Under the pieces are notes generated by a model. It had not been told where the DNA came from and did no database searches. It was given only the letters and a program-made list of their open reading frames with translations. A stretch of DNA of 64,000 bases from the NCBI RefSeq assembly GCF_017220215.1, contig NZ_CP071129.1:372001-436000 (forward strand). Reading direction: 5' to 3'. Origin of the DNA: Caballeronia sp. M1242. Its GTDB lineage: Bacteria > Pseudomonadota > Gammaproteobacteria > Burkholderiales > Burkholderiaceae. A program made the position numbers and the translations under genes. Positions 37,292 through 46,735 of the stretch are shown piece after piece (the first letter of the stretch is position 1; each line of letters opens with the position of its first letter).

Positions 37292-38942
37292 ATTTTCTTC
37301 TCCCCGGCGCAAACGCAAACCCCACCACCAGCAACAGCAGCGACACCACGATCACCGTCGCATTACCGCTCGTCACATACGGCGTGCGCCCCGACGTGCC
37401 CTGTACGCGTGCTTCTAGCACCCCGGTCGCAAACGTCGGCAGCCGCGACACGACATCGCCGTTTGCCGCGATCACCGCCGTCATGCCCGTGTTCGTCGCC
37501 CGCAGCGTCGGCCGGCCGGTTTCGATCGAACGCATGCGCGCGATTTGCAGATGCTGATCGAGCGCGATGGTATTGCCGAACCACGCGAGATTCGTCGAGT
37601 TCACGAGAATGCCCGCGGGCGTTTCCTGCTCGCGCAGCGTGCGCGCGATCTCTTCGCCGAAGATGTCCTCGTAGCAAACATCGACGGCGACCGGCTGGTT
37701 ATGCACGAAGAACGGCCTCTGCGTGACGGGACCGCGCGCGAGATCGCCGAGCGGAATGCCCATCAGGTTCACGAACCAGTGAAAGCCGAGCGGCACGAAT
37801 TCGCCGAACGGCACGAGATGATGCTTGTCGTAGCGATACACATCGTTCACGCCCGGCGTGATGCCGAAGAGGCTGTTCGTGAAGTCGGTCGGGCGTCCGT
37901 TCGGCTGAATCGTGACGCCGATCGCGCCGAAAAGAATCGACGAATTCGTGCTGTCCGCGAAACTGCGGATTGCGCTCGCGAACGCCGGCGGCACCTGAAC
38001 GGCCAGCACGGGCAGCGCGGTCTCCGGCGTGACGATCAGATCGGCCGGCTTCTCGGTGATGAGCCGCTTGTACAGCGCGAGCGATTCGTCGACGCCCGCC
38101 TGCTCGAACTTCATCTCCTGCTTTACATTGCCTTGAAGCAGACGCACGTCGAGCGGCGCGTTCGCGGGCGTCGTCCATTGCACGAGCGAGAGCAGCATGC
38201 CGGCGACGATCAGCGCAAGCGCCGTCAATGCGGGCGCCAGCGCGCGCCGCCGCATCCCGCGAAACGCGACCACCGCCTGCACGATGCACGCAGCCACGAG
38301 CGCGAGCACCCACGCGACGCCGTACACGCCGGCAATCGCGCCGAACCCGGAGAGCGGGCCGTCCACTTGCGCATAGCCGCTCGCGAGCCACGGAAAGCCG
38401 GTGAACACGAGTCCGCGCAGCCATTCGCCGAGCGCCCAGGCGCTGGCGAACGCAAACGCGCCGTGCCAGGTGGGCGCGTAGCGCGGCGATGCGTCGATCT
38501 CGCGGGCGGTAACCGCGTCTTCGTCGCCGAAGCGGGCGCGTCCCGCGACGAGCGACCAGACGAGGCTCGACAACGCCGGATACACCGCGAGATAAAGCGA
38601 AAACAGCGCGACCGCGGCGGCGGCGAGCGGCGCGGCCATGCCGCCATAGTCGTGCATGCTCACATACAGCCACCAGACGCCCGTGACGAAGTTGCCGAAG
38701 CCGAAGGCCCAGCCGGTTGCCGCCGCGCTTTTCCAGCCGCTCGTGCGCGACAGCCACGCAAAGAAGCACGCGAAGATGACGAGTTCGATCCAGCCGCCGT
38801 GCGGCGTCGGCGCGAACGACAGCGTGTTCGCCGCGCCGAGCACAGCCGCGACGAGGTAATGCCAGAACGGGAGGGCACGAGGCGCAGCGGAAGCGGTGAC
38901 GTCGCGTTGACGCGAGAGGGAGCGAAACGGTGAATCGGCCAT
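37290..38942 (-). CDS. lnt: Apolipoprotein N-acyltransferase
   Basis: A 550-residue inner-membrane enzyme that adds the third acyl chain to lipoproteins. Several membrane helices (about residues 25-250) precede a periplasmic nitrilase-fold domain. The catalytic triad is Glu307 (TPETALP), Lys373 (YDKHHLVPFGEF) and Cys423 (VCYEDIFG). A final membrane segment follows (VIVVSLLLLVVGFAFAPG). Length is slightly above the E. coli protein. It follows corC on the same strand, as in the widespread ybeZYX-lnt cluster. Confidence 0.96.
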   Translation of the reverse strand: MADSPFRSLSRQRDVTASAAPRALPFWHYLVAAVLGAANTLSFAPTPHGGWIELVIFACFFAWLSRTSGWKSAAATGWAFGFGNFVTGVWWLYVSMHDYGGMAAPLAAAAVALFSLYLAVYPALSSLVWSLVAGRARFGDEDAVTAREIDASPRYAPTWHGAFAFASAWALGEWLRGLVFTGFPWLASGYAQVDGPLSGFGAIAGVYGVAWVLALVAACIVQAVVAFRGMRRRALAPALTALALIVAGMLLSLVQWTTPANAPLDVRLLQGNVKQEMKFEQAGVDESLALYKRLITEKPADLIVTPETALPVLAVQVPPAFASAIRSFADSTNSSILFGAIGVTIQPNGRPTDFTNSLFGITPGVNDVYRYDKHHLVPFGEFVPLGFHWFVNLMGIPLGDLARGPVTQRPFFVHNQPVAVDVCYEDIFGEEIARTLREQETPAGILVNSTNLAWFGNTIALDQHLQIARMRSIETGRPTLRATNTGMTAVIAANGDVVSRLPTFATGVLEARVQGTSGRTPYVTSGNATVIVVSLLLLVVGFAFAPGRRK

Positions 38943-39007
38943 GGATTGCTAGTCGGCGGAAGCGAAAGGGTGATTCTCGAAGCGGTGGGCGGCGCGCGCG
39001 CCGCCGG

Positions 39008-39913
39008 TCAGTCGCGCAGCTCGCTCTCGTCGTCGCCGGGCTGACGCGGCTGCTGCGTGAGATTGGGCACGCGCCGCACGAGCAGCACGTGAACCTGGCG
39101 GGCGTCGCCGCGAAGAATCTCGAACACGAAGTCGTCGATGCGCACCTTCTCGCCGCGATGCGGCACGCGCCCGAAGCGGTGCGTGACGAGCCCGCCGATG
39201 GTGTCGACTTCCTCGTCGGAAAAGTCGGTGCCGAATTCTTCGTTGAACTGTTGAATGCCCGTCAGCGCGCGCACGCGGAACTTGCCGTCCGGCGACGCGA
39301 TGATATTGCCGGTTTCCTCGTCGAAGTCGTATTCGTCCTCGATGTCGCCGACGATCTGCTCCAGCACGTCCTCGATGGTGATGAGACCCGCGACGCCGCC
39401 GTATTCATCGACGACGATCGCGATGTGATTGCGGTTCACGCGGAAGTCGTGCAGCAGCACGTTGAGCCGCTTCGACTCGGGAATGAACACGGCGGGGCGC
39501 AGCATGCCGCGCACGTCGAACTCTTCTTCGGCGTAATAGCGCAGCAGGTCTTTCGCGAGCAGCACGCCGATGACGTTGTCGCGGTTGCCCTCGTACACCG
39601 GATAGCGCGAGTGCGCTTTCTCCAGTACGAAGGGAATGAATTCGGCGGGCGTATCCGCGATGTTGATGGCGTCCATCTGGGCGCGCGGAATCATGATGTC
39701 GCGCGCGCAGAGATCGGACACCTGAAAGACGCCTTCGATCATCGAAAGCGAATCGGCGTCGAGCAGGTTGCGCTCGTGGGCGTCCTGCAGCACTTCGAGA
39801 AGCTCGTCGCGCGACTCGGGTTCGTGCGAGATGAAATCGGTCAGACGCTCGAGCAGCGAGCGTTTTTCCTGCGGTTTGTCGGCGTGGCGTCGACTGGGAT
39901 AGGGTTCGTTCAT
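39008..39913 (-). CDS. corC: CorC/YbeX-type CBS-domain protein
   Basis: A 301-residue cytosolic protein with a tandem CBS pair (VSDLCARDIMIPRAQMDAIN ... and FRVNRNHIAIVVDEYGGVAG LITIEDVLEQIVGDIEDEYD) and a C-terminal CorC_HlyC domain (DEEVDTIGGLVTHRFGRVPH). Orthologues act in Mg/Co efflux and in ribosome and envelope homeostasis alongside YbeY and YbeZ. The ATG at 39913 has no Shine-Dalgarno sequence; instead, a strong hairpin ends seven bases before it. Confidence 0.93.
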   Translation of the reverse strand: MNEPYPSRRHADKPQEKRSLLERLTDFISHEPESRDELLEVLQDAHERNLLDADSLSMIEGVFQVSDLCARDIMIPRAQMDAINIADTPAEFIPFVLEKAHSRYPVYEGNRDNVIGVLLAKDLLRYYAEEEFDVRGMLRPAVFIPESKRLNVLLHDFRVNRNHIAIVVDEYGGVAGLITIEDVLEQIVGDIEDEYDFDEETGNIIASPDGKFRVRALTGIQQFNEEFGTDFSDEEVDTIGGLVTHRFGRVPHRGEKVRIDDFVFEILRGDARQVHVLLVRRVPNLTQQPRQPGDDESELRD

Positions 39914-39919
39914 AGCGGA

Positions 39920-39941
39920 GCGCCCGGGAAGACCCGGGCGC
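39920..39941 (-). promoter_or_regulatory. Strong hairpin just before the corC start codon
   Basis: GCGCCCGGG and CCCGGGCGC pair perfectly over nine GC-only bases around a four-base loop (TCTT in the minus-strand RNA). The stem ends seven bases before the corC ATG, where a ribosome site should be. There is no U-tract, so it is not a typical terminator; it could limit translation of corC. Confidence 0.5.
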
Positions 39942-40103
39942 GAATTAACAGAAACTTAAGCATACACCAAGGTAAAACGCGGCCTGCGTGGTGCGGCGCG
40001 CTTAGCGAAACGCTCCACGATGCTAGCCGATCGATATGCAAAATAGGTGTCAGGCGGGCATCGTTAGCCGATCGGCCCACGCTCTCTTCGGCCCGCGAGA
40101 AGA

Positions 40104-40790
40104 TCACTCGCCGCCCTGGCAACGTCGGAGCAGCGCCTCGAGCGCGCGGTCCGGCATGCCGCATTCGCGCAAGGCTTCTACCGTGCGGCTCACGTAATCG
40201 AGCGTGGTGCCGTATCGGCCGCTCGCGCAGCCGAACACCGTGCGGATCACCGGATCGGCGAGCTTGCCTGTGTACGACGTGGCGTCGCGGCGCATGACGA
40301 ACGCGAGCGCCTCGACGCGTCGTCCGTCGATGAGCGTGCACGGCAGCCATGCCGGACGATACGAGGCCATCGACATCTCGCGTCTCCACAGCACGTCGAG
40401 ATGCGCTTCCGTGTCCGGGCCGCCGAGGCGAAACGCCATGCCGGTGCAGGAGCCGCCGCGATCCAGCGCGAGCACGAGCCCCGGCTGCTCCGGCGTGCCG
40501 CGATTCACGCGCGACCACAGATACAGCCCGCGATGATAGCCATGCACTTTGCCGCGCACGGCTTCGAGCGTCGGCAGGCCGGGATTCCAGATGAGCGAGC
40601 CATAGCCGAAGAGCCACAGGTCCGACGCGCGGTCCCAATGCGAAAGCGCCGCTTCGCGCGATGCGGCGAGTTCCTCATCGGTGAGAAGCGGCGTGTCGAG
40701 TAGCGCGGGCGGATAGTCCGGGCGAGGCTGCTGCGGATCGAGCGGCGGGCTCTCGATAGCGGGCGTGGACTCGGGTGTCTTGTCGTTCAC
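40104..40790 (-). CDS. Glutathione-specific gamma-glutamylcyclotransferase (ChaC family)
   Basis: A 228-residue ChaC-type protein that splits glutathione into 5-oxoproline and Cys-Gly. The diagnostic LWLFGYGSLIWNPGLPTLEA opens the catalytic domain and is followed by RGLYLWSRVNRGTPEQPGLV LALD and GGSCTGMAFRLGG, as in ChaC. The N-terminal 50 residues are Pro-rich and variable. It lies between ybeY and corC, an accessory position within the ybeZYX-lnt cluster. Confidence 0.9.
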   Translation of the reverse strand: MNDKTPESTPAIESPPLDPQQPRPDYPPALLDTPLLTDEELAASREAALSHWDRASDLWLFGYGSLIWNPGLPTLEAVRGKVHGYHRGLYLWSRVNRGTPEQPGLVLALDRGGSCTGMAFRLGGPDTEAHLDVLWRREMSMASYRPAWLPCTLIDGRRVEALAFVMRRDATSYTGKLADPVIRTVFGCASGRYGTTLDYVSRTVEALRECGMPDRALEALLRRCQGGE

Positions 40791-40820
40791 GGTGCGGACG
40801 GGGCAGCGGATCGGCGAAAG

Positions 40821-41285
40821 TCAGACCAATGGCACGTACGGATCGGGGAAGCCGAGAGACTGCATGATATCCGTCTCGATGGATTCCATCTCTTGCGCTT
40901 CGCTTTCGACCTCGTGATCGTAGCCCTGCGCATGCAGCGTGCCGTGGACGATCAGATGCGCGTAATGCGCGTCGAGCGGCTTGCCTTGCTCGCTGGCTTC
41001 CCGTTCGACCACCGGACAGCACAGAATCAGATCGCCCGAAACGGGATCGTCTTCGGATTCCGCATATGCGAAGGTCAGCACGTTCGTCGCGTAATCCTTC
41101 TGCCGATACGTGCGATTCAGCATGCGGCCTTCTTCTTCGTCGACGAAGCGGACCGTCAACTCGGCGTCGGCAAAGAGCGACGCCTTGATCCAGCGGGCGA
41201 CCGTCGCGCGGGACAACAGCGCCTTGTGCGACGGAAACGCCTTTGCAGCCGGGAACTGCAGGTTCAGCGTGAGGCTCGGCTTCAT
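40821..41285 (-). CDS. ybeY: Endoribonuclease YbeY
   Basis: A 154-residue metal-dependent RNase involved in 16S rRNA maturation and ribosome quality control. The zinc motif [11 protein letters not shown] places His114, His118 and His124. The conserved [21 protein letters not shown] segment precedes it. Its ATG overlaps the stop codon of phoH (ATGA), so the two are translationally coupled. Confidence 0.96.
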   Translation of the reverse strand: MKPSLTLNLQFPAAKAFPSHKALLSRATVARWIKASLFADAELTVRFVDEEEGRMLNRTYRQKDYATNVLTFAYAESEDDPVSGDLILCCPVVEREASEQGKPLDAHYAHLIVHGTLHAQGYDHEVESEAQEMESIETDIMQSLGFPDPYVPLV

Positions 41286-42397
41286 GCAGGTTTTTGCGAC
41301 TGCTGGGCCGCGCGCGCTGCCTCGGCGAGCGCGGCGTCTTTTTGCGACTGCGCGTCGTAAGCCTCGACGATGCGCGCGACGAGCGGGTGCCGCACCACGT
41401 CCGCCGACGTGAAATGCGTGATGGCGATGCCGCGCACTTCCGACAGCACGTGCTGCGCTTCGATCAGCCCGCTCTTGTGGCCGCGCGGCAGGTCCACCTG
41501 CGTCGTGTCGCCGGTCACGACCGCCTTCGAGCCGAAGCCGATACGCGTGAGGAACATCTTCATCTGCTCGGGCGTGGTGTTCTGCGCCTCGTCGAGAATG
41601 ATGAACGCGTGGTTCAGCGTGCGGCCGCGCATGTAGGCGAGCGGCGCGATTTCGATCATCTGGCGCTCGAACATCTTCGCGGTCTTGTCGAAGCCGAGCA
41701 GATCGTAAAGCGCGTCGTAGAGCGGGCGCAGGTACGGATCGACCTTCTGCGCGAGATCGCCGGGCAGGAAGCCGAGCCGCTCGCCCGCTTCGACGGCCGG
41801 GCGCGTCAGCACGATGCGCTTGACCTGATCGCGCTCCAGCGCATCCACGGCGCAGGCGACGGCCAGATACGTCTTGCCCGTGCCGGCCGGCCCGATGCCG
41901 AACGTCACGTCGTGCGCGACGATCTGCTTCAGATACTGGCGCTGCATGGGCGTTCGGCCACGCAGGTCGGCGCGGCGCGTGTACAGCGTCGGGCCGTGGT
42001 CTTCGTCCTCGCCGAGGTCCATCGTGGCGCTCGGCTCGTCGAACGGGTGATCCGGGTCGCCGCGGAAACGCGGGTCGTTCTGCCCGTCGTCCTCGCCGTT
42101 CTGGCCGGCTTCTTTCGCTAGCCGCGCCGCATGGCTTGCTTCGACGAGCGCGAGCTGAATATCGTCGACGGAAATCGGATCGCGGGCGCGGTTGTAGAAG
42201 TTTTCGAGCGCCGCGAGCGCGACTTTGGCGCCCCGGCCACGAATCGAAATCTTGTGCCCGCGTCGCGACAGCGTCACGTCGAGCGCCTGTTCGATCTGTC
42301 TCAGATTTTCGTCGAGCGGGCCGCAGAGGTTCGCGAGCCGCGCGTTGTCTTCGCGCGGAGCGGTGAATTCGAGATGCTGCTGGGGAGCGTTCTTCAA
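41282..42397 (-). CDS. ybeZ: PhoH-family ATPase (YbeZ)
   Basis: A 371-residue PhoH-like NTPase that works with YbeY in RNA metabolism. It has an N-terminal region with a KH-like segment ([13 protein letters not shown]). Walker A, GPAGTGKT, is at residues 169-176, and Walker B is in [20 protein letters not shown], followed by [18 protein letters not shown]. The start is TTG 42397, with AGGA upstream, and the N-terminus [11 protein letters not shown] is plausible. It follows miaB by about 33 bases and overlaps ybeY by four. Confidence 0.95.
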   Translation of the reverse strand: MKNAPQQHLEFTAPREDNARLANLCGPLDENLRQIEQALDVTLSRRGHKISIRGRGAKVALAALENFYNRARDPISVDDIQLALVEASHAARLAKEAGQNGEDDGQNDPRFRGDPDHPFDEPSATMDLGEDEDHGPTLYTRRADLRGRTPMQRQYLKQIVAHDVTFGIGPAGTGKTYLAVACAVDALERDQVKRIVLTRPAVEAGERLGFLPGDLAQKVDPYLRPLYDALYDLLGFDKTAKMFERQMIEIAPLAYMRGRTLNHAFIILDEAQNTTPEQMKMFLTRIGFGSKAVVTGDTTQVDLPRGHKSGLIEAQHVLSEVRGIAITHFTSADVVRHPLVARIVEAYDAQSQKDAALAEAARAAQQSQKPA

Positions 42398-42430
42398 GGC
42401 GGGGTGGGTGTCCTGTCCGGTCTCGTAGGA

Positions 42431-43807
42431 TTAATTGGCAAGCTCGGGGGCGGCCGTCTCGGGTGCGAGCACGAGCGCGCCGCGAAGCGAATGCGGATAC
42501 GCGTGGTTGATCTCGACATCGATCATCTGGCCGATGAGTCGCGCATGCGAAGCGAGCGGCGCCGGGAAGTTGACGACGCGATTGTTCGCCGTGCGTCCGG
42601 CGAGCTCGCTCGGATCCTTGCGCGACGGGCCTTCCACCAGAATGCGCTGCACCGTGCCGACCATCGAATTGCTGATTCTCACGACGTTTTCCTCGATCGT
42701 CGCCTGCAAATGCTGCAAGCGCCTGAGCTTGACCTCGCGGGGCGTTTCGTCATGCAGGTTTGCAGCCGGCGTGCCTGGTCGCGGGCTGTAGATGAAAGAG
42801 AAGCTCGTGTCGTAGCTCATTTCCTCGACGAGGGCCATCATCTTGGCAAAATCGTCCTCGGTTTCGCCGGGGAAGCCAACGATAAAGTCCGTCGACAGCG
42901 ACAAATCCGGGCGAATCGCCCGCAGCCGCCGGATGACCGACTTGTATTCGAGCACGGTGTAGCCGCGTTTCATCGCCATCAGAATGCGGTCGGAGCCGTG
43001 CTGCACCGGCAAATGCAGGTGCGAAACGAGCTTCGGCACCTTCGCGTACGTGTCGATGAGGCGCTGCGTGAATTCCTTCGGGTGCGAAGTCGTGTACCGA
43101 ATGCGTTCGATGCCCGGCACCTCCGCGACGTACTCGATGAGCGTCGCGAAGTCCGCGATTTCATGCGCGCCGGCCGTCAACGCGCCCCGGTAGGCGTTCA
43201 CGTTCTGGCCGAGGAGCGTCACTTCGCGCACGCCCTGATCGGCGAGACCGGCGATTTCGGTCAGCACATCATCGAGCGGGCGCGACACTTCCTCGCCGCG
43301 CGTGTAAGGAACGACGCAATAGCTGCAGTATTTGCTGCACCCTTCCATGATCGAGACGAACGCGCTCGGACCCTCGACGCGCGCCGGCGGCAGATGATCG
43401 AACTTTTCGATTTCCGGAAAGGTGATGTCCACCTGCGCGCGGCCCGTGGCGCGCCGCTTGTCGATCATGGCCGGCAAGCGATGCAGCGTCTGCGGTCCGA
43501 AGACGATATCGACGTAAGGCGCGCGCGCCACGATCGACGCGCCTTCCTGACTCGCGACGCAACCGCCCACGCCGATCAGCAGGTTCGGATTCGCTTCCTT
43601 CAGTTCGCGCACGCGGCCGAGGTCGGAGAACACCTTCTCCTGCGCCTTCTCGCGCACGGAGCACGTATTGAAGAGAATGACGTCCGCGTCTTCGGGCGTG
43701 TCGGTCTTGACGAGTCCTTCAGCGGCACCGAGCACGTCGACCATTTTGTCGGAGTCGTACTCGTTCATCTGGCAGCCGAAGGTCTTTACGTAAACTTTCT
43801 TGGTCAT
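42431..43807 (-). CDS. miaB: tRNA-2-methylthio-N6-dimethylallyladenosine synthase
   Basis: A 458-residue radical-SAM methylthiotransferase that modifies A37 of tRNAs reading UNN codons. The MTTase domain has its auxiliary-cluster cysteines Cys12, Cys49 and Cys83. The radical-SAM motif Cys157-x3-Cys161-x2-Cys164 ([17 protein letters not shown]) follows, and a C-terminal TRAM domain ends the protein. ATG 43807 ([15 protein letters not shown]) is the family start. It heads the miaB-ybeZ-ybeY unit, the same order as in E. coli. Confidence 0.97.
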   Translation of the reverse strand: MTKKVYVKTFGCQMNEYDSDKMVDVLGAAEGLVKTDTPEDADVILFNTCSVREKAQEKVFSDLGRVRELKEANPNLLIGVGGCVASQEGASIVARAPYVDIVFGPQTLHRLPAMIDKRRATGRAQVDITFPEIEKFDHLPPARVEGPSAFVSIMEGCSKYCSYCVVPYTRGEEVSRPLDDVLTEIAGLADQGVREVTLLGQNVNAYRGALTAGAHEIADFATLIEYVAEVPGIERIRYTTSHPKEFTQRLIDTYAKVPKLVSHLHLPVQHGSDRILMAMKRGYTVLEYKSVIRRLRAIRPDLSLSTDFIVGFPGETEDDFAKMMALVEEMSYDTSFSFIYSPRPGTPAANLHDETPREVKLRRLQHLQATIEENVVRISNSMVGTVQRILVEGPSRKDPSELAGRTANNRVVNFPAPLASHARLIGQMIDVEINHAYPHSLRGALVLAPETAAPELAN

Positions 43808-43912
43808 GAATGGTCGCCGGTCGCAGTGGTTAACCTGGGGGCGTATTGAGAACGGATGGAATTGAGCGGTTTTGCGCGAAACTGCGCAACTTTCGCTTGG
43901 CGTTAGCCGCAT

Positions 43913-43918
43913 ATTATA
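43913..43918 (-). promoter_or_regulatory. -10 hexamer for miaB
   Basis: A perfect TATAAT on the minus strand, 106 bases before the miaB ATG and just past the glpK stop. No good -35 is seen at 16-18 bases. Confidence 0.5.
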
Positions 43919-43976
43919 GCCCGCAGCGCCTTGTGACGCTCGCCGGCCGGTAGAGCGGTCAGACGGTCTGCTTCCA

Positions 43977-45473
43977 TCACGCATCCGCCCATGCCTTCGC
44001 TGCGGCGACCGCTCGCCGCCATCCGGCAAGACGCGGTTCGACGTCGGACGCTGGCATCGACGGTGTGAACCGCCGGTCCAGCTGCCATTGCGCTTTCAGT
44101 TCGCCAAGGTCTTTCCAGTAGCCCACCGCGAGCCCGGCGAGATAGGCTGCGCCGAGCGCGGTGGTTTCCGCTACGCGCGGGCGCACCGTGTCGACGCCCA
44201 GCATGTCGGCCTGGAACTGCATCAGCAAGTCGTTGGCGCACGCGCCGCCATCCACACGCAACTGCGCGATGGGCATGCCCGAGTCCGCTTCCATGGCTCG
44301 CAACACGTCGAGCGATTGATACGCGATGGATTCGAGCGCCGCCCGCGCGATGTGGCTCGACGTTGTGCCGCGCGTGACGCCGAACAGCGTTCCGCGCGCA
44401 CGCGCATTCCAGTGCGGCGCGCCGAGCCCGGCGAAGGCGGGGACCAGATACACGCCGTCGCTGTCGGGCACGGCGCGCGCAAGCCCTTCGACCTCGCTCG
44501 CGCTTCGGATAAGCCCGAGTCCGTCCCGCAGCCATTGCACGACTGCGCCGGCGATAAAGATGCTGCCTTCGAGCGCGTAATCGACGCGATCCCCGATCTG
44601 CCACGCAACCGTCGTCACCAGGTTGTTGCGCGACTCGATCGGTTTGTCGCCCGTATTCATGACGAGAAAGCAGCCCGTGCCGTACGTGTTCTTCACCATG
44701 CCGCTTTCCGTGCACATCTGGCCGAAGAGCGCGGCGTGCTGATCCCCCGCGATGCACGCGATCGGGATTTCGGCGGCGAGAAAACTGCCGTGCGTCGTTC
44801 CGTACACTTCGGATGACGCGTGCACTTCGGGAAGCATGCTGCGCGGAATGTCGAAGGCGTCGAGCAGTTCGTCGTCCCAGCGGCGCGCGTGTATGTCGAA
44901 GAGCATGGTGCGCGACGCGTTCGTGATATCGGTGATGTGCATGCCCCGGCGCGTGAAGTTCCAGACGAGCCAGCTATCCACGGTTCCGAACGCGAGCCGT
45001 CCTTGCCTGGCTTTGTCCCGCGCGCCTTCGACGTTATCGAGAATCCAGCGGATTTTCGTCGCGGAGAAATAGGCGTCGATAGGCAGGCCGGTTTTGGCGC
45101 GGACCATCGGCTCGAGGCCGCGCGCCTTGAATTCATCGCAGAGCGCGGCGGTGCGGCGGTCCTGCCAGACGATCGCGTTGTACACCGGCTTGCCGGTCTC
45201 GCGATCCCAGACGATGGTGGTCTCGCGCTGATTGGTGATACCCAAAGCCGCGATCGACGATGCGCTCAGCCCCGCGCGCGTCACGGCTTCGGCCGCGACG
45301 CCCGCCTGAGTCGACCAGATTTCCTGCGGATCGTGCTCGACCCAGCCGGCACGAGGATAGATCTGCCGAAACTCTTTCTGAGCGACGGACACGATGTTCC
45401 CGCTCCTGTCGAACAGCATGGCGCGCGAACTCGTCGTGCCCTGGTCGAGCGCGAGGACGATTTGATCCTGCAT
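43977..45473 (-). CDS. glpK: Glycerol kinase
   Basis: A 498-residue FGGY kinase that makes glycerol 3-phosphate. It aligns end to end with E. coli Glp[102 protein letters not shown] and [17 protein letters not shown] with TALG as ALG. ATG 45473 has GGAG six bases upstream; a nearer ATG (45479) sits directly against that site. No glpF, glpD or glpR is adjacent. Its upstream region holds an array of repeated boxes. Confidence 0.96.
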   Translation of the reverse strand: MQDQIVLALDQGTTSSRAMLFDRSGNIVSVAQKEFRQIYPRAGWVEHDPQEIWSTQAGVAAEAVTRAGLSASSIAALGITNQRETTIVWDRETGKPVYNAIVWQDRRTAALCDEFKARGLEPMVRAKTGLPIDAYFSATKIRWILDNVEGARDKARQGRLAFGTVDSWLVWNFTRRGMHITDITNASRTMLFDIHARRWDDELLDAFDIPRSMLPEVHASSEVYGTTHGSFLAAEIPIACIAGDQHAALFGQMCTESGMVKNTYGTGCFLVMNTGDKPIESRNNLVTTVAWQIGDRVDYALEGSIFIAGAVVQWLRDGLGLIRSASEVEGLARAVPDSDGVYLVPAFAGLGAPHWNARARGTLFGVTRGTTSSHIARAALESIAYQSLDVLRAMEADSGMPIAQLRVDGGACANDLLMQFQADMLGVDTVRPRVAETTALGAAYLAGLAVGYWKDLGELKAQWQLDRRFTPSMPASDVEPRLAGWRRAVAAAKAWADA

Positions 45474-45555
45474 GGTCATCTCCGAGGTTGAGCGGGCATC
45501 CGCCATGCGAAGTCCGCATGCGCAATCTATCGGAGCCGCGGCGCGCGGACAACCT

Positions 45556-45620
45556 GGCCGAATGGCATAAGCAAAATGGACGGTCCATGCTCGCCGTGAT
45601 TCGGCCTATGCCATTCGGCC
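45556..45620. promoter_or_regulatory. Array of GGCCGAAT boxes upstream of glpK
   Basis: A perfect 14-base inverted repeat (45556-45569 and 45607-45620) encloses 37 bases. Its core GGCCGAAT appears three times: at 45556-45563, and inverted at 45599-45606 and 45613-45620. Inside lies another palindrome, ATGGAC-G-GTCCAT (45576-45588). This looks like a multi-site operator in the region shared by divergent glpK and the lipoprotein gene. Confidence 0.6.
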
Positions 45621-45682
45621 GAGTGGCAAGGACGCGGCGATCGTCCGATACTGGCGGCTCAATCGAGCGATGGGTGACTGCA

Positions 45683-46063
45683 ATGCGAAAGTGGATCGCG
45701 ACGGGCACGGTTGCGGCAGCCGTACTGGCCGGCTGCGTAACGACGCCTAGTCTGGAGGGATCATTCGGCGCGCCGTCTTTCGGCGCGCTTCAGGACATGT
45801 GCGGGATGGCGTCGACGGATTGGGGCGCCGACGCGCAGTCCGTGTACTCGGCCTTCTTCGACGCGTACGTCGCCGAGCGGCGCGGCGCGCTGTCGAAACA
45901 TCGCTTCTGCGCGTTTCAGGCGGGAATCGCGGAACGGCACCGCGCGTATGTCGCGAATCCGGGTCCGACAGCGCAGAGCGCATGGGCCAACTTCCTGCTT
46001 GATCAGCGCGCGCAGGCGCTGAGTTGGCGAGCGGCCGTCGATCCGACGTTGCGAGGGGGGTAA
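45683..46063 (+). CDS. Hypothetical lipoprotein
   Basis: A 126-residue protein with a short signal sequence and the lipobox LAGC, whose Cys18 would be lipidated (MRKWIATGTVAAAVLAGC). The mature part has no domain I recognise; two further Cys and several Trp and Ala residues suggest a small helical domain. I chose ATG 45683 because the signal peptide starts there; the open frame upstream overlaps the glpK regulatory region. It is divergent from glpK and may share its boxes. Confidence 0.72.
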   Translation: MRKWIATGTVAAAVLAGCVTTPSLEGSFGAPSFGALQDMCGMASTDWGADAQSVYSAFFDAYVAERRGALSKHRFCAFQAGIAERHRAYVANPGPTAQSAWANFLLDQRAQALSWRAAVDPTLRGG

Positions 46064-46109
46064 AGCTCGGGGGAAGGGACGCGGCCGGCGGCACGCGTCC
46101 CCCACGCTG

Positions 46110-46307
46110 CTACGAGAACCGCTTGAAGGCCTTGATCGTGGAATCGCCGGTTGCGGTGAGCCGCCATTGCTGTCGGCCGGAGGCGAGTTGTTCGAGCTGG
46201 ACGAGCTGGCGTTCGAGCAGGGCGTCGAGTTCCTCGCGTTCCATGTCGACCTGGTTGGGCGCTTCCTGAACCAAAAGCAGCGTGGCAAATTCGTGCGGAC
46301 TCAGCAT
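46110..46307 (-). CDS. Small conserved-type hypothetical protein, 65 residues
   Basis: A short acidic, helical protein reading MLSPHEFATLLLVQEAPNQV at the start, then MEREELDALLERQLVQLEQL. The middle is probably an amphipathic helix. ATG 46307 is preceded by GGAG at seven bases. An upstream in-frame ATG at 46319 overlaps that site, and longer frames run into noncoding sequence. I do not recognise a function. It lies back to back with the lipoprotein gene's 3' end. Confidence 0.65.
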   Translation of the reverse strand: MLSPHEFATLLLVQEAPNQVDMEREELDALLERQLVQLEQLASGRQQWRLTATGDSTIKAFKRFS

Positions 46308-46735
46308 CGTGTTCTCCATGACGACCGAAGCGCAGACGGCCAGCGGCGACCGGCTCCTCGCTTCGAAACGTTGCGCGGGAAAACTGCAACTGCCGGGCAG
46401 CACGTGTATTTCTTCAATGCGCTGCCGGGAATTGGGATTGTAGGCAAGCGTCTGAGGAGTGCCAATCATACCGGTGAAAATTTCGGCTTTGACTTTTGGC
46501 GGCTTCGAAAGCGGTTGGTCAAAGAGGCCGATTTGCAGAATCCACGTGAAGACTGCGCTGCACTGCACACTGAAAGAGCTCGCCGCGAACTCATGCTGAC
46601 GTTTCATTAATCTATACGATAAATGAATTTGTTCCGGCTTACGGTGGCAATGCAATATGCTTCTTTTGCCGCATCAACGATTAACTGTCAGTGTGCTTTG
46701 CACGCGTATCGCCGCCCGTAACTCGGATTTCATTC
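46308..46735. other. AT-richer intergenic region before ggt
   Basis: This 428-base stretch has visibly lower GC than the surroundings and no convincing gene. Open frames here have poor codon use. It must carry promoters for the small protein (leftward) and ggt (rightward). AT-rich candidates such as TATACGATAAAT near 46614 are present, but none has a good paired element. Confidence 0.45.
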
